Shown: positions 45,869 through 53,951, counted from the stretch's first letter. The stretch: DNA of 64,000 bases from an uncultured Clostridia bacterium (GCA_944328495.1 CALVHR010000009.1:1-64000); one strand, 5' to 3'. Translations and numbers: made by a program. Notes: generated from the sequence alone by a model not told the origin.

Positions 45869-46216
45869 TCAATCCTCGAAGCGCCGAACGTTGTCGCCTT
45901 CACCCCACAACCGCTCCAGATGATAGAACAGACGGGATTCGTCGTTGAAAACGTGTACGATCGCATCGCCGTAATCGAGCACCCCCCAGCGTCCTTCGCG
46001 CACCCCTTCCGTACGGCGAGGCTCCACGCCCTGCTTGGAAAGGTATTCTTCCAGGTTTTCGCAAAGTGCTTTGACCTGCGTCATGTTGCGCCCGCTCGCG
46101 ATCACAAAATAATCGCACAGCGACGTCTTTTCCCGCACGTCGATGATCAGAATATCCTCCGCTTTTTTCGAAGACAAAAGTTTGCAGATCTCCTGCGTAA
46201 GTTGTTCGGATTGCAT
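45869..46216 (-). CDS. rsfS: Ribosome silencing factor RsfS (115 aa)
   Basis: Binds L14 on the 50S subunit and blocks subunit joining during starvation. Contains ILIIDVREKTSLCDYFVIASGRNMTQVKALCENLEEYL and the conserved end GRWGVLDYGDAIVHVFNDESRLFYHLERLWGE. The start at 46216 is chosen to fit family length. It follows the nadD-yqeK fusion, its usual neighbour. Confidence 0.95.
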   Translation of the reverse strand: MQSEQLTQEICKLLSSKKAEDILIIDVREKTSLCDYFVIASGRNMTQVKALCENLEEYLSKQGVEPRRTEGVREGRWGVLDYGDAIVHVFNDESRLFYHLERLWGEGDNVRRFED

Positions 46217-46283
46217 ATCGTTCTCCTTATCGTTTTTCTTCGGTGCGGGCAGCTTTGCCCGCAAATTCTAGGCGGCTTCTTTG

Positions 46284-47423
46284 TCAGCCGCGCTTGACGA
46301 GTTCTTCATAATACGCAAAGGCGCTTTCGGTTAAAGGATAAATCGCGCCTCGCTGTTTCTTGAGATAGCGCAGTTCATATTTCAGGCTCTTGTACATACA
46401 TTCGTTGAGGTCTTCGTAAAACAGGCGCCGCAATTTTTCGATGCCCGGAAAATCCCTGCCCTGTTCGAGCATATCCGATAAAAACACGATCTTTTCCAAA
46501 TTGCTCATGTTCGGCCGCCCCGACGTATGGAAACGGATGGCGTTGAGCACGTCCTCATCTTCCACCCCGAATGTGTGTTCGGCAAGATATGCCCCCGCAT
46601 ACTGGTGCATCACGGGTTGGGGCACGCCCTCGGGCGCCACGAATCCCGCAAGTTCGGGAGCGGAAAGATCGAGATTTTTCGCACAGTCGTGCAGTGCCGC
46701 AGCCAAAATCGCAGTGTTTTCGGGAATTTTGTATTTGCCGGCGACACTCACCGCCATGAGCGCCACGCGCAGAGAATGCTTGCGGCGCGCAGGTTTTAAA
46801 TAGCGGAGCGCATCCTTCACCCGCTCCACGCGATACAGCTCATTTGCCTCGATGTAATCGATCACGTCCTGCGTAAGATAGGGCCTTAGATCCTCGCCGA
46901 ACGCGCACAGCACGCGCGCCTTGGTCGAGGAAATATCCCTGCCCGTATATTCAAGGGTTTTGAAAAATTTGTGGAACTTCGCAAAAAAACGAAGTTGTTC
47001 CGCCTTGACGTTGAGCTTTTCCCCTTCCCGCCCCGCCGCGACCAATTCGGCGTTGGCAAGAATGTTTTCAGGTTCCTTCCATGTATAAAAGTCTTTGAGC
47101 ATATCCGCGCCGACAAGCAGATAAAAGGTCGCCTGCGGGTATTTTTCACGGAAATACTGCAACGTGCGATAGGTATAGCTCGTTCCGCCTGCGCTGATCT
47201 CAAAAGAACTGACCTCGCAGTTTTTGATCGGACCGAATGCCAGCTTTGCCATATTCAGCCGATCCTGCGCAGACGCGAGGCTCTTGCCCTGCTTGTGCGG
47301 AGGAATGTATGCGGGGATCACAATGATCTTGTCCGTTTCCAGCTTTTCCGCCGCCGCCTTTACGATATTGATATGTTCCGCATGCACGGGATCGAACGAT
47401 CCCCCGAAAATCGCTATCTTCAC
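46284..47423 (-). CDS. nadD: NadD-YqeK fusion: nicotinate-nucleotide adenylyltransferase and HD hydrolase (379 aa)
   Basis: The N-terminal 190 residues are NadD: FGGSFDPVHAEHI (nucleotide-transfer His motif) and later ISSTKAR, making nicotinate adenine dinucleotide for NAD. The C-terminal 180 residues are a YqeK-type HD domain (HSLRVALMAVSVAGKY, AALHDCAKNL), a predicted Ap4A hydrolase. In many Firmicutes these are adjacent separate genes; here they are one frame. The GTG at 47423 follows GAAGGA and is preferred over a TTG at 47441. Promoter TTGCAA-17-TATACT lies at 47503-47531. Confidence 0.92.
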   Translation of the reverse strand: MKIAIFGGSFDPVHAEHINIVKAAAEKLETDKIIVIPAYIPPHKQGKSLASAQDRLNMAKLAFGPIKNCEVSSFEISAGGTSYTYRTLQYFREKYPQATFYLLVGADMLKDFYTWKEPENILANAELVAAGREGEKLNVKAEQLRFFAKFHKFFKTLEYTGRDISSTKARVLCAFGEDLRPYLTQDVIDYIEANELYRVERVKDALRYLKPARRKHSLRVALMAVSVAGKYKIPENTAILAAALHDCAKNLDLSAPELAGFVAPEGVPQPVMHQYAGAYLAEHTFGVEDEDVLNAIRFHTSGRPNMSNLEKIVFLSDMLEQGRDFPGIEKLRRLFYEDLNECMYKSLKYELRYLKKQRGAIYPLTESAFAYYEELVKRG

Positions 47424-47502
47424 TTCGTTTCCTTCGTTCAAGGTATGGGAATTGTACGGTCAGGTTATACCCCTTTCGCCAAATATTCCCTTTTTTCTTT
47501 TC

Positions 47503-47531
47503 AGTATACCACATCTTTTTCGGCGTTGCAA
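47503..47531 (-). promoter_or_regulatory. Promoter of the nadD-yqeK/rsfS operon
   Basis: TTGCAA (47531-47526) and TATACT (47508-47503), minus strand, 17-bp spacer. Confidence 0.65.
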
Positions 47532-47590
47532 GGTTTGAAAGCGCGAAAAAAAGGGAAAAATCACGGAAAACTTTCGAGAGAGGTTTTTCG

Positions 47591-48370
47591 TTGAAAAAAT
47601 TTGACTTACCGCTTTGGTCGGACACTGTCTTTCTGTTTTTGGTATTTTTTCTGTTTCTGTTTTGTTTGCTTCGCCGCGCGGCAGGACTATGGGGCGCTTT
47701 TGCCGCCGCCCTCGCCGCCGCCCTCGCGGCATCGGTGCTTTTTTTTCTTTGGCGGCGCGCAGCACACGGCAAGCGCAGCGCAGGAAAAGCACAGAACGCG
47801 CAAGCCGCAAAGCTTGCCTTTCATACGGCGATGTGCTCCCCGCAAGAAAACGCAAGCCTGATCGCGCAATGCCTCAATGCAAAGAGCGAAAATACGCATG
47901 CGCGCGCCGAAAATGGACTTGTGCGCATGGACACGGGCTGCTGGCACATGCTTTTCCGCTTTGAAAAAGTCAATGCAGACGAAATCGCCGCAATTATACG
48001 CACAAACGGCAAAGAGCAGAACAACGTCTCGGAAACAATCGTAGCCGCAAACGATTTTACAGACGAGGCAAAAAAACTGGCAACAGCATTCGGGGTTACC
48101 CTAAAAGGAGCTGACGAAATATACACTCTGATCAAAGAAAGCGGCAATATGCCGGAGCATCTCATCGAGCCGCCTTCCCCCAAAAACGGATTTGCCGAAA
48201 AACTTCGCTTTCATGTGCGGCGCGAAGCCTGGCGAGGCTATCTGTTTTCGGGTGCATTTTTACTGCTGTTTTCGCTGATCACCGTTTTTCCCGTATATTA
48301 TATTATTGCGGGAAGCATTCTTTTGTTCGTCGCCGTCTTCATCCGTTTTTTCGGCAAAAAAACCTCATAA
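47591..48370 (+). CDS. Membrane protein with degenerate endonuclease-like domain (259 aa)
   Basis: Two N-terminal helices (13-30 and 36-55) and two C-terminal ones (215-250) flank a soluble domain. That domain ends with IVAANDFTDEAKKLATAFGVTLKGADEIYTL, which resembles the tail of Mrr-like restriction-endonuclease-fold domains seen in membrane proteins; catalytic residues are not evident. The start is TTG at 47591, 5 nt after GAGAGAGG-like sequence. It is divergent from nadD and convergent with the zinc-ribbon gene. Function unknown. Confidence 0.6.
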   Translation: MKKFDLPLWSDTVFLFLVFFLFLFCLLRRAAGLWGAFAAALAAALAASVLFFLWRRAAHGKRSAGKAQNAQAAKLAFHTAMCSPQENASLIAQCLNAKSENTHARAENGLVRMDTGCWHMLFRFEKVNADEIAAIIRTNGKEQNNVSETIVAANDFTDEAKKLATAFGVTLKGADEIYTLIKESGNMPEHLIEPPSPKNGFAEKLRFHVRREAWRGYLFSGAFLLLFSLITVFPVYYIIAGSILLFVAVFIRFFGKKTS

Positions 48371-48390
48371 AAGCCATTGCAAAAATCCGA

Positions 48391-48425
48391 CGCGCCGCGG
48401 GCTTTGTTTTTAAGCCCGCGGCGCG
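48391..48425. terminator. Convergent hairpin between unknown genes
   Basis: CGCGCCGCGGGCTT (48391-48404) and AAGCCCGCGGCGCG (48412-48425), a 14-bp stem. It lies between the membrane protein gene and the end of the minus-strand zinc-ribbon gene. Confidence 0.6.
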
Positions 48426-48440
48426 CTTGCGTTCGCTGTT

Positions 48441-49355
48441 TCACGACAACGCCTTTTCGATCAGCGTCCAGATCAAGACAAGCAGCACGATCCCCGCTGC
48501 CGTGATGAGCCCGCCGACAATTTTTCTCTTCCAGCCGGCAGACGCCTGCTTTTTCCGCTTCATCTCGCGCCACCGCTCCAAAATAAGAGGCGAAAGGCTC
48601 CGCGGCAGTTCTTCCCCTTCCAACGGTTCGCCGAACGCCATCGAAAAGTCGGGACAGCGGCGGCATTTTGCAAGATCTGCCGACGGATCATACGCCTTGT
48701 CCTTGCCGCACCGCGCCGCGATCAAAAGCTCCCACGCCCTCGCACAGGCAGGAAACTTTGCACACATCACTGCGCCGTATCGTTCGGCATCCTCGTACGC
48801 CTGCGCCTCAATCAACCGCATGCCTTCTCCGATCTCCCGCGCAATGCGTGCGTTCTCTGCGCACACTTCTGCAATCCGCGCATAAACGCGCCTCTGTTCA
48901 TGATCCGCCAGCGCAAGGACGCGCTCGAAATGCAATGTCTTGTGCAGATTTCCCGCCCAATAAGACAGCTCCGCTTCGTCCTTTGCCCCGATTTCCGCGA
49001 GCAGGCGCAGCCGTTCGGCTGCAAATACCGTATCGGGCACGCCGCAAAGCGCCTCGTTTACCGCATACGCCTTTCCGCTCTGCAACAAGCGCTCTGCCCG
49101 TCGGATCTGCCCGTTTATGACCTCGGTCGCTCCTTCGAAGACACGATATCCGTTCCCGAAATCGACGGCAAAGGCACTCTTTCGCTTTTGCAGTTCCCGC
49201 TCAAACTCCTCCGCGCCGATCACTTCCGCGCCCGCTTCGACGGACGCATCCAAAACGCTGAGCACCCTCGCGCCGCAATGTTTGCAGACATATTCGCCGC
49301 CCTGTTTTTCCAGCGGCGCGCCGCAATTTTTGCAGTTCATTTGTACAAGCGACAT
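48441..49355 (-). CDS. Zinc-ribbon membrane protein of unknown function (304 aa)
   Basis: The N-terminal zinc ribbon has CKNCG and CKHCG (residues 8-28). A helical TPR-like middle follows (repeated short helices, about 65-260), then a basic stretch and one C-terminal transmembrane helix (283-302). Proteins of this type are widespread in clostridia; their role is not known. It lies 16 bp after the upstream dehydrogenase-like gene, so the two are probably co-transcribed. Confidence 0.7.
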   Translation of the reverse strand: MSLVQMNCKNCGAPLEKQGGEYVCKHCGARVLSVLDASVEAGAEVIGAEEFERELQKRKSAFAVDFGNGYRVFEGATEVINGQIRRAERLLQSGKAYAVNEALCGVPDTVFAAERLRLLAEIGAKDEAELSYWAGNLHKTLHFERVLALADHEQRRVYARIAEVCAENARIAREIGEGMRLIEAQAYEDAERYGAVMCAKFPACARAWELLIAARCGKDKAYDPSADLAKCRRCPDFSMAFGEPLEGEELPRSLSPLILERWREMKRKKQASAGWKRKIVGGLITAAGIVLLVLIWTLIEKALS

Positions 49356-49371
49356 ATTCTCCCCCTTTCAT

Positions 49372-50514
49372 TTACATGCGCACAGCAAAACGCGGCGACA
49401 AACCGAATTCCCTTTCCAGCGCGGGTGCGCATAAAAGCGGCGTACATTCCGCCGAAACATCATATCCCTCTTCGAGCGGAAATCGGATGGGTCTTTCCCG
49501 CTCTTTCGCGCAATATGCGCACGCAACGTCCCGCACGAACGATTCCAAAAGCCGCGCCGAAACAGCCATGCGCCTCCGACTTTCGGTAAAAATTCCGATG
49601 CGGGCAAAACTCTCCGCCGCCGTCGGTACGCGCACGTTGGCAAATATTGTTTTGGGCGACGCTCCCAATTCGTTTGCCGCACGCTTCACGCGCGCAACGT
49701 AATCGGGCACAAAATAGGCGCGCGGCACCGCTCGCTCAAAGAACGACACGTACCGCTTTGCGCTGTACTTCAACACCGCAAACGACGATTGTGCCGCATT
49801 TTGCGGCATACGTCTCTTCAAAAACCTGTCAAAACCCAGACATGCAAAGCGCGAATACTTTTGCAAGGCGATCAAAAACGATGCCGAAACGCAAAAAAGC
49901 TTTTCGCGCGAAATCGCTCCTTTGCGGCACAATGCTCTAAGCTCCTCCGTCAACCTTTCAAAGAGGGACAAATCGTGCTCCGTTCCCGAAAACAGCGCGT
50001 CTGTGCGCAATTCTTCCGCGCACAATGCGCAAAGTGCCGTTTCTGCGAGTGCCGTTCCTTCGCTTCGGCACATTTCGTTCGTACTCAATGCGATCAGATC
50101 GGGAAACCGAAGCGGATAACCCGCAAAGGGCGGCGGCGCTTCCCTTTCGAAACAGCCGTCCGCTGACGGAGAATCGGGCAGCGCGACACAGATCCCGCCC
50201 CGCAAAGTAGTAAAAAAACGCGCCGCCGTGATCGCCCGCGCGCCCACACCCACCGTGGCACGCACGTCGTCGGGCAATGAAAACAGGCTCATCACGCTTC
50301 CTTCCCCCAACATGACGGTTCGCGGCGAAAAACCCGCGAGCATCTCCAAAAACCGCCGAATACGTTCGGGCGGCTCACCCTCGGAAAACAACAGCGCCGC
50401 ATGGCATCCCGCGGGAACATTTTTGCGGAAAAAAGCGGCAAGATCCTCGCTCTTTTCAATTTTCGTCTGCGCTCCGCAACCGCGCAGAAATTGTTTTGCA
50501 ATGCTTTCGCACAT
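49372..50514 (-). CDS. Divergent glycerol-1-phosphate dehydrogenase-like protein (380 aa)
   Basis: Weak similarity to the sn-glycerol-1-phosphate/iron-containing dehydrogenase fold is visible. VGVGARAITAARFF (88-101) corresponds to the G-x-G dinucleotide region, and VALPDSPSADGCF (110-122) to the substrate/metal loop with its Asp. FPDLIALSTNEM followed by GTALAET matches the middle domain. The usual downstream His ligands are not apparent, so activity is doubtful. The rest is Ala/Arg-rich helix. It pairs with the zinc-ribbon gene. Confidence 0.45.
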   Translation of the reverse strand: MCESIAKQFLRGCGAQTKIEKSEDLAAFFRKNVPAGCHAALLFSEGEPPERIRRFLEMLAGFSPRTVMLGEGSVMSLFSLPDDVRATVGVGARAITAARFFTTLRGGICVALPDSPSADGCFEREAPPPFAGYPLRFPDLIALSTNEMCRSEGTALAETALCALCAEELRTDALFSGTEHDLSLFERLTEELRALCRKGAISREKLFCVSASFLIALQKYSRFACLGFDRFLKRRMPQNAAQSSFAVLKYSAKRYVSFFERAVPRAYFVPDYVARVKRAANELGASPKTIFANVRVPTAAESFARIGIFTESRRRMAVSARLLESFVRDVACAYCAKERERPIRFPLEEGYDVSAECTPLLCAPALEREFGLSPRFAVRM

Positions 50515-50565
50515 AGAAAAACTCCTGAAAAATCTTCTTTTGTCTTCTTTCGTGCGTCGGCAAAA

Positions 50566-50610
50566 TTTTCCGCGCGCCTTTTCGCTTTCCGCGAAAAGGC
50601 GCGCGGAAAA
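50566..50610 (-). terminator. Terminator of hisC
   Basis: A perfect 20-bp stem (50566-50585 with 50591-50610) with a 5-nt loop, T-rich on the minus-strand exit. It separates hisC from the downstream dehydrogenase-like gene. Confidence 0.8.
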
Positions 50611-50620
50611 ATATCCTTTC

Positions 50621-51688
50621 TTATTTCCTTAAAAAATCATCGAGTGCGGCTAAAAGCGCATCGTTTTCTTCGGCGGACCCCACGGTGATGCGACAAAATT
50701 CCGATATGCGCGGCTTTGCAAAATACCGCACCAATACCCCCCTCAAACGGAGCGCTTCATACACTTCCCTGCCCCCCTTCTGTTCGTGCTTTGCAAACAC
50801 AAAATTCGCTTTCGAGGGCAAAACAAAAAAACCGCGGGCGCGCAATCCGTCTGACAGGCGTTCGCGCTCGGACACCACCAGCGAAGTCATCTTCGCGAAA
50901 TATTCCGCGTCCGCGATCGATGCGGCGCATACCGCCTGGCAGATGCGATCGACGGGATAGGAATTGAAACAATCCTTGCAACGTTCCAGCCCCGCAATGA
51001 GCTGTTCGTCACCGATCGCATACCCGCAACGGATCCCCGCAAGCGAATAGCCCTTGGAAAAAGTCTTGACGATAAGCAGATTCTTATATTTTTTTGTGAG
51101 AGGCACGGCGCTTTCTCCGAAGAACGGCATATATGCTTCGTCGATAATGACGACGCGGTGCCCATTCTGCGCCACAAACGCTTCCATTTCGGAAAGCGGA
51201 ATACCGATACCCGTCGGAGCATTGGGATTTGCAACGATCAGACCCTGCGCATCCGTCGCAGTCAGTTTGGCCAAATCGAGCGTAAAGTCCTCTTCCAGAG
51301 GAACAATGGTGTGCGGAATACCGAAAAACGCGGCAAATACCGGATAAAAACTGTACGTCACGTCCGCAAATGCCGCGCCCGTTCCGTCCGCATCGAAAAA
51401 TGCGGGAAAACAGAGAGCGAGAATCTCGTCGCTCCCGTTTCCGCAAAAGACATTTTCGGGGCGTACCCCTTCCGCCGCGGCGATCGCTTCACGAAGTGCA
51501 AAGGAGTCAGGGGCGGGATACAGTTTCAGGCTGTCCGCTTCAAATGCCCTGAGTGCTTGGACCGCTTTCGGGCTGGGCGGGTACGGATTTTCGTTGGTGT
51601 TGAGTTTGACGTATTTTTTATCTTTGGGCTGTTCTCCCGCAACGTACGGGGCGATTCCCTGCGCTTTTTTGCTGAGAAATGCGTTCAT
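50621..51688 (-). CDS. hisC: Histidinol-phosphate aminotransferase (355 aa)
   Basis: PLP-dependent class I/II aminotransferase in histidine synthesis. Contains KLNTNENPYPPSPKAVQAL (HisC hallmark), the active-site Lys in IVKTFSKGYSLAGIRCGYA, and VIIDEAYMPFFGE. The ATG at 51688 follows AGAGGT and removes an 87-residue Arg-rich extension that overlaps the promoter. No other his genes are in the window. A broader aromatic aminotransferase role is possible. Confidence 0.88.
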   Translation of the reverse strand: MNAFLSKKAQGIAPYVAGEQPKDKKYVKLNTNENPYPPSPKAVQALRAFEADSLKLYPAPDSFALREAIAAAEGVRPENVFCGNGSDEILALCFPAFFDADGTGAAFADVTYSFYPVFAAFFGIPHTIVPLEEDFTLDLAKLTATDAQGLIVANPNAPTGIGIPLSEMEAFVAQNGHRVVIIDEAYMPFFGESAVPLTKKYKNLLIVKTFSKGYSLAGIRCGYAIGDEQLIAGLERCKDCFNSYPVDRICQAVCAASIADAEYFAKMTSLVVSERERLSDGLRARGFFVLPSKANFVFAKHEQKGGREVYEALRLRGVLVRYFAKPRISEFCRITVGSAEENDALLAALDDFLRK

Positions 51689-51713
51689 CTTCGTACCTCT
51701 TTTGTTCGCTACC

Positions 51714-51742
51714 ATGATATATTTTTTCACACCAAAAGTCAA
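51714..51742 (-). promoter_or_regulatory. Promoter of hisC
   Basis: TTGACT (51742-51737) and TATCAT (51719-51714), minus strand, 17-bp spacer, 25 bp upstream of the ATG. Confidence 0.7.
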
Positions 51743-51782
51743 GAGCTTGCAAGCCTTCACCGCAAAGCCGCTTTTTTTCGAC

Positions 51783-51805
51783 AAAAAAAGCGGGCTTACG
51801 CCCGC
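51783..51805 (-). terminator. Intrinsic terminator of the PHP gene
   Basis: GCGGGC (51790-51795) and GCCCGC (51800-51805) with a run of seven T on the minus strand (51789-51783). Confidence 0.85.
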
Positions 51806-51830
51806 CCGCACGCGGTTTCCCGCGCGAAAG

Positions 51831-52532
51831 TTATCGGCACTTTCCCTCCGCACACATTTTTTTGAGGGCGGCAAACACCCCGTGCGCAGAACAGCTTTCC
51901 GCCGAAATGAAATGCTCCGCTTCCGAAATGTCCCAAAGATAATGGGCATCCGAATCGGTGATCTGCGGAAGTTCTACCCCCGAATCCACGGTGCACTCGA
52001 CCATTTCAAAACCCAAACCGTAATCGAACGCGCCCAACACCCCGATCAGTCCGTTGGATTGTTTGTCAATGTGCGCGGGTACGGCGATCCCGCCGAACCC
52101 CTTGACGAGCGCCGCGGCTTCCTGCACGGATACGCCCGAACTCACGATCAAAAGGTCCTCTTCTTCGCCGATCACTTCGTCGTTTTCGTTCAGAATTCGC
52201 TGATGCCCGAAAATTTCGGGCTTGTTGCGGATACGCAGGCGCGTCTTCTGAATATGATCTTCCAGTTTTTTTAAATCTTCATATTTTTCGAACAGGCATA
52301 GGATATGAATATCTTCACTGGTCGTAAGCTCCATGGCGGGAAGCACGACGAGTCCGTTCTTTTTGCCGACGGCGATCGCGGCGGGACAGTTTTTGCCCGT
52401 ATTGTGATCGGACAGCGCGATGACATTCAATCCCTTAATGAGCGCCATGTTCACGATGTTGTTGGGGGTGCTGTCCTCATCTCCGCAAGGCGAGAGGCAG
52501 GAATGAATATGAAGATCGTAATACAGTTTCAT
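51831..52532 (-). CDS. PHP-domain metal-dependent phosphoesterase (233 aa)
   Basis: Trimetal PHP-domain protein: DLHIHSCLSPCGDEDSTP with the HxH motif, VIALSDHNT, and HIDKQSNG-type later His. Related proteins (TrpH-like) hydrolyse 3',5'-nucleoside bisphosphates. In many clostridia this protein is encoded in the sensory-hydrogenase cluster with DRTGG and RsbW-like genes, as here, though a structured repeat region separates it from the DRTGG gene. The ATG at 52532 follows GAGGAGCGA. Confidence 0.85.
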   Translation of the reverse strand: MKLYYDLHIHSCLSPCGDEDSTPNNIVNMALIKGLNVIALSDHNTGKNCPAAIAVGKKNGLVVLPAMELTTSEDIHILCLFEKYEDLKKLEDHIQKTRLRIRNKPEIFGHQRILNENDEVIGEEEDLLIVSSGVSVQEAAALVKGFGGIAVPAHIDKQSNGLIGVLGAFDYGLGFEMVECTVDSGVELPQITDSDAHYLWDISEAEHFISAESCSAHGVFAALKKMCAEGKCR

Positions 52533-52635
52533 TTCGATCGCTCCTCTCCTCTTGCGCGCCGCCCCCCCGAACATTCCGTGAATTTCGTCCGCTCAAAAAA
52601 GCATGATAAAAAAATGCAACCCGAATAATTTATTC

Positions 52636-52799
52636 GTGCAAGGAAAATCACACTTTTCCGCCGCGCACCTCTGTTTGCGCGTAAGCGCCTCGGCGGGTGA
52701 AGCCGCGCGTTTTATAATATGCGTGCCCCCGATATCGCGCGGCGAGGGCAGAGCCCTCAAACTCACGGAAATTTGTTTCGTCAGCTCGAAAGAAATTTC
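52636..52799 (+). repeat. Structured repeat element, shortened copy 3
   Basis: Starts with a class-B-like hairpin (52636-52668: GTGC/GCAC outer pairs, GGAAAA/TTTTCC stem, loop TCACAC). It then has AATATGCGTGCCCCCGATAT, a GAGGGC/GCCCTC hairpin, and the class-A hairpin at 52768-52799 (GAAATTTGTTTCG, loop TCAGCT, CGAAAGAAATTTC; one mismatch). Part of the middle is missing relative to the 213-bp copies. Confidence 0.65.
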
Positions 52800-53195
52800 T
52801 TGAACCCAAAACTCAATTTTTTACTGCGCGTTTGAGAATCACTCTTCTCAATAAGCGCACCCTATTTGGCGAATGCTTTCGCCTTTTGCAGGAAAGGTGA
52901 AGGCGGCGCGCGATTTGATAAACAAGCCGACCGAATAGCAGGTGAAGGCTTGCAATTCAAATTCATGCAAAGCCCTTAAATATTGCAAGCCGAGGGCGCA
53001 GCCCTCAAAATCTCGACTTTTCGCAGCGCCTTTGCGCGAGAAAAGTGAGAACATTCGGCGTGCCCTTAAAAGGCGCGCCGCCGAGGAAAACGCCGATTGT
53101 ACCGCGCAAAGCGCGGTCAATGGGGTTTCCCTAAAAACTCACGACTTTTTGTTTTGTCAGCTCAAAACAAAAAGTGAGAACCGTGTCGGCTCAAA
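52791..53195 (+). repeat. 405-bp tandem unit 1 with structured repeat element
   Basis: Unit with a class-B hairpin (52825-52859, loop TCACTC), the anchors GCGCAC, ATTTG, AAAGGTGAA, a GAGGGC/GCCCTC hairpin and a class-A-like hairpin at 53016-53046. A second module follows, starting GTGCCCTTAAAA, with a long hairpin (AGGAAAAC/GTTTCCCT outer pairs, CCGCGC/GCGCGG inner pairs) and a perfect class-A hairpin at 53144-53175 (ACTTTTTGTTTTG, loop TCAGCT, CAAAACAAAAAGT). Both strands are open for 88-90 codons here, which I consider incidental. Confidence 0.85.
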
Positions 53196-53600
53196 AGAAA
53201 TTTCTTGAACCCAAAACTCAATTTTTTACTGCGCGTTTGAGAATCACACTTCTCAATAAGCGCACCCTATTTGGCGAATGCTTTCGCCTTTTGCAGGAAA
53301 GGTGAAGGCGGCGCGCGATTTGATAAACAAGCCGACCGAATAGCAGGTGAAGGCTTGCAATTCAAATTCATGCAAAGCCCTTAAATATTGCAAGCCGAGG
53401 GCGCAGCCCTCAAAATCTCGACTTTTCGCAGCGCCTTTGCGCGAGAAAAGTGAGAACATTCGGCGTGCCCTTAAAAAGCGCGCCGCCGAGGAAAACGCCG
53501 ATTGCTCCGCGCAAAGCGCGGTCAATGGGGTTTTCCTAAAAAATCACGACTTTTTCTTTCGTCAGCTCGAAAGAAAAAGTGTGAACTGCGTCAGCTTAAA
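53196..53600 (+). repeat. 405-bp tandem unit 2 with structured repeat element
   Basis: Nearly identical to unit 1 over the first 300 bp. Class-B hairpin at 53230-53264 (loop TCACAC). The terminal class-A hairpin at 53549-53580 reads ACTTTTTCTTTCG, loop TCAGCT, CGAAAGAAAAAGT. Compared with unit 1 it has two substitutions in each arm, which are exactly compensatory, so a 13-bp stem is kept. The unit ends 22 bp from the DRTGG stop codon. Confidence 0.85.
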
Positions 53601-53621
53601 AGAAATTTCGTGAATCTTTCC

Positions 53622-53951
53622 TCACACTCCGCACAGCGCGGCAACTTTTTTGCTCGCCTCGAATACGTTTTCATTGGCGCCGAGTACCCAAATCCCGAGC
53701 TGTTTTGCACGCGAAAAAAATGCCTCGTCCGGCTCCGTGCCCTCACACAGAACAATGCAGGCGCAGTCGATCAGCGTTGCGACCGCGGCGACGTTGACGT
53801 TGTTCATCACCGTCAGCCAACAGCAGCTTTCGGGCGCGCGCGATATGATATTGCTCAAAAAATCGCCGCAGTACCCGTTTTCAATGGTACGTTCCTCGCC
53901 TTTTGTAAACACGGCATAGCCGCTCTTTTCAGCAAACTCGGATACCGTCAT
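53622..53951 (-). CDS. DRTGG-domain protein (109 aa)
   Basis: Small single-domain protein of the DRTGG type, which binds adenine nucleotides in some phosphotransacetylases and is found in sensory-hydrogenase clusters. LTVMNNVNVAAVATLIDCACIVLCEGTEPDEAFFSRAKQLGI is the core. It overlaps the upstream hydrogenase-like gene by 4 bp. A second, similar DRTGG gene starts the operon at 55990. Function in the sensor complex is inferred. Confidence 0.75.
   Translation of the reverse strand: MTVSEFAEKSGYAVFTKGEERTIENGYCGDFLSNIISRAPESCCWLTVMNNVNVAAVATLIDCACIVLCEGTEPDEAFFSRAKQLGIWVLGANENVFEASKKVAALCGV

Noticed and set aside
51689..51949. 87-residue extension of HisC
   Set aside because: It covers the hisC promoter and the PHP terminator and is Arg-rich and unlike HisC proteins.
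52791..53600. CRISPR array or direct-repeat array
   Set aside because: There are only two long units without unique spacers, and no cas genes are present.
52848..53613. Open frames of 88 and 90 codons on both strands in each 405-bp tandem unit
   Set aside because: They cross several hairpins, occur on both strands, have no ribosome-binding sites, and the changes between units follow base-pairing rather than codon positions.
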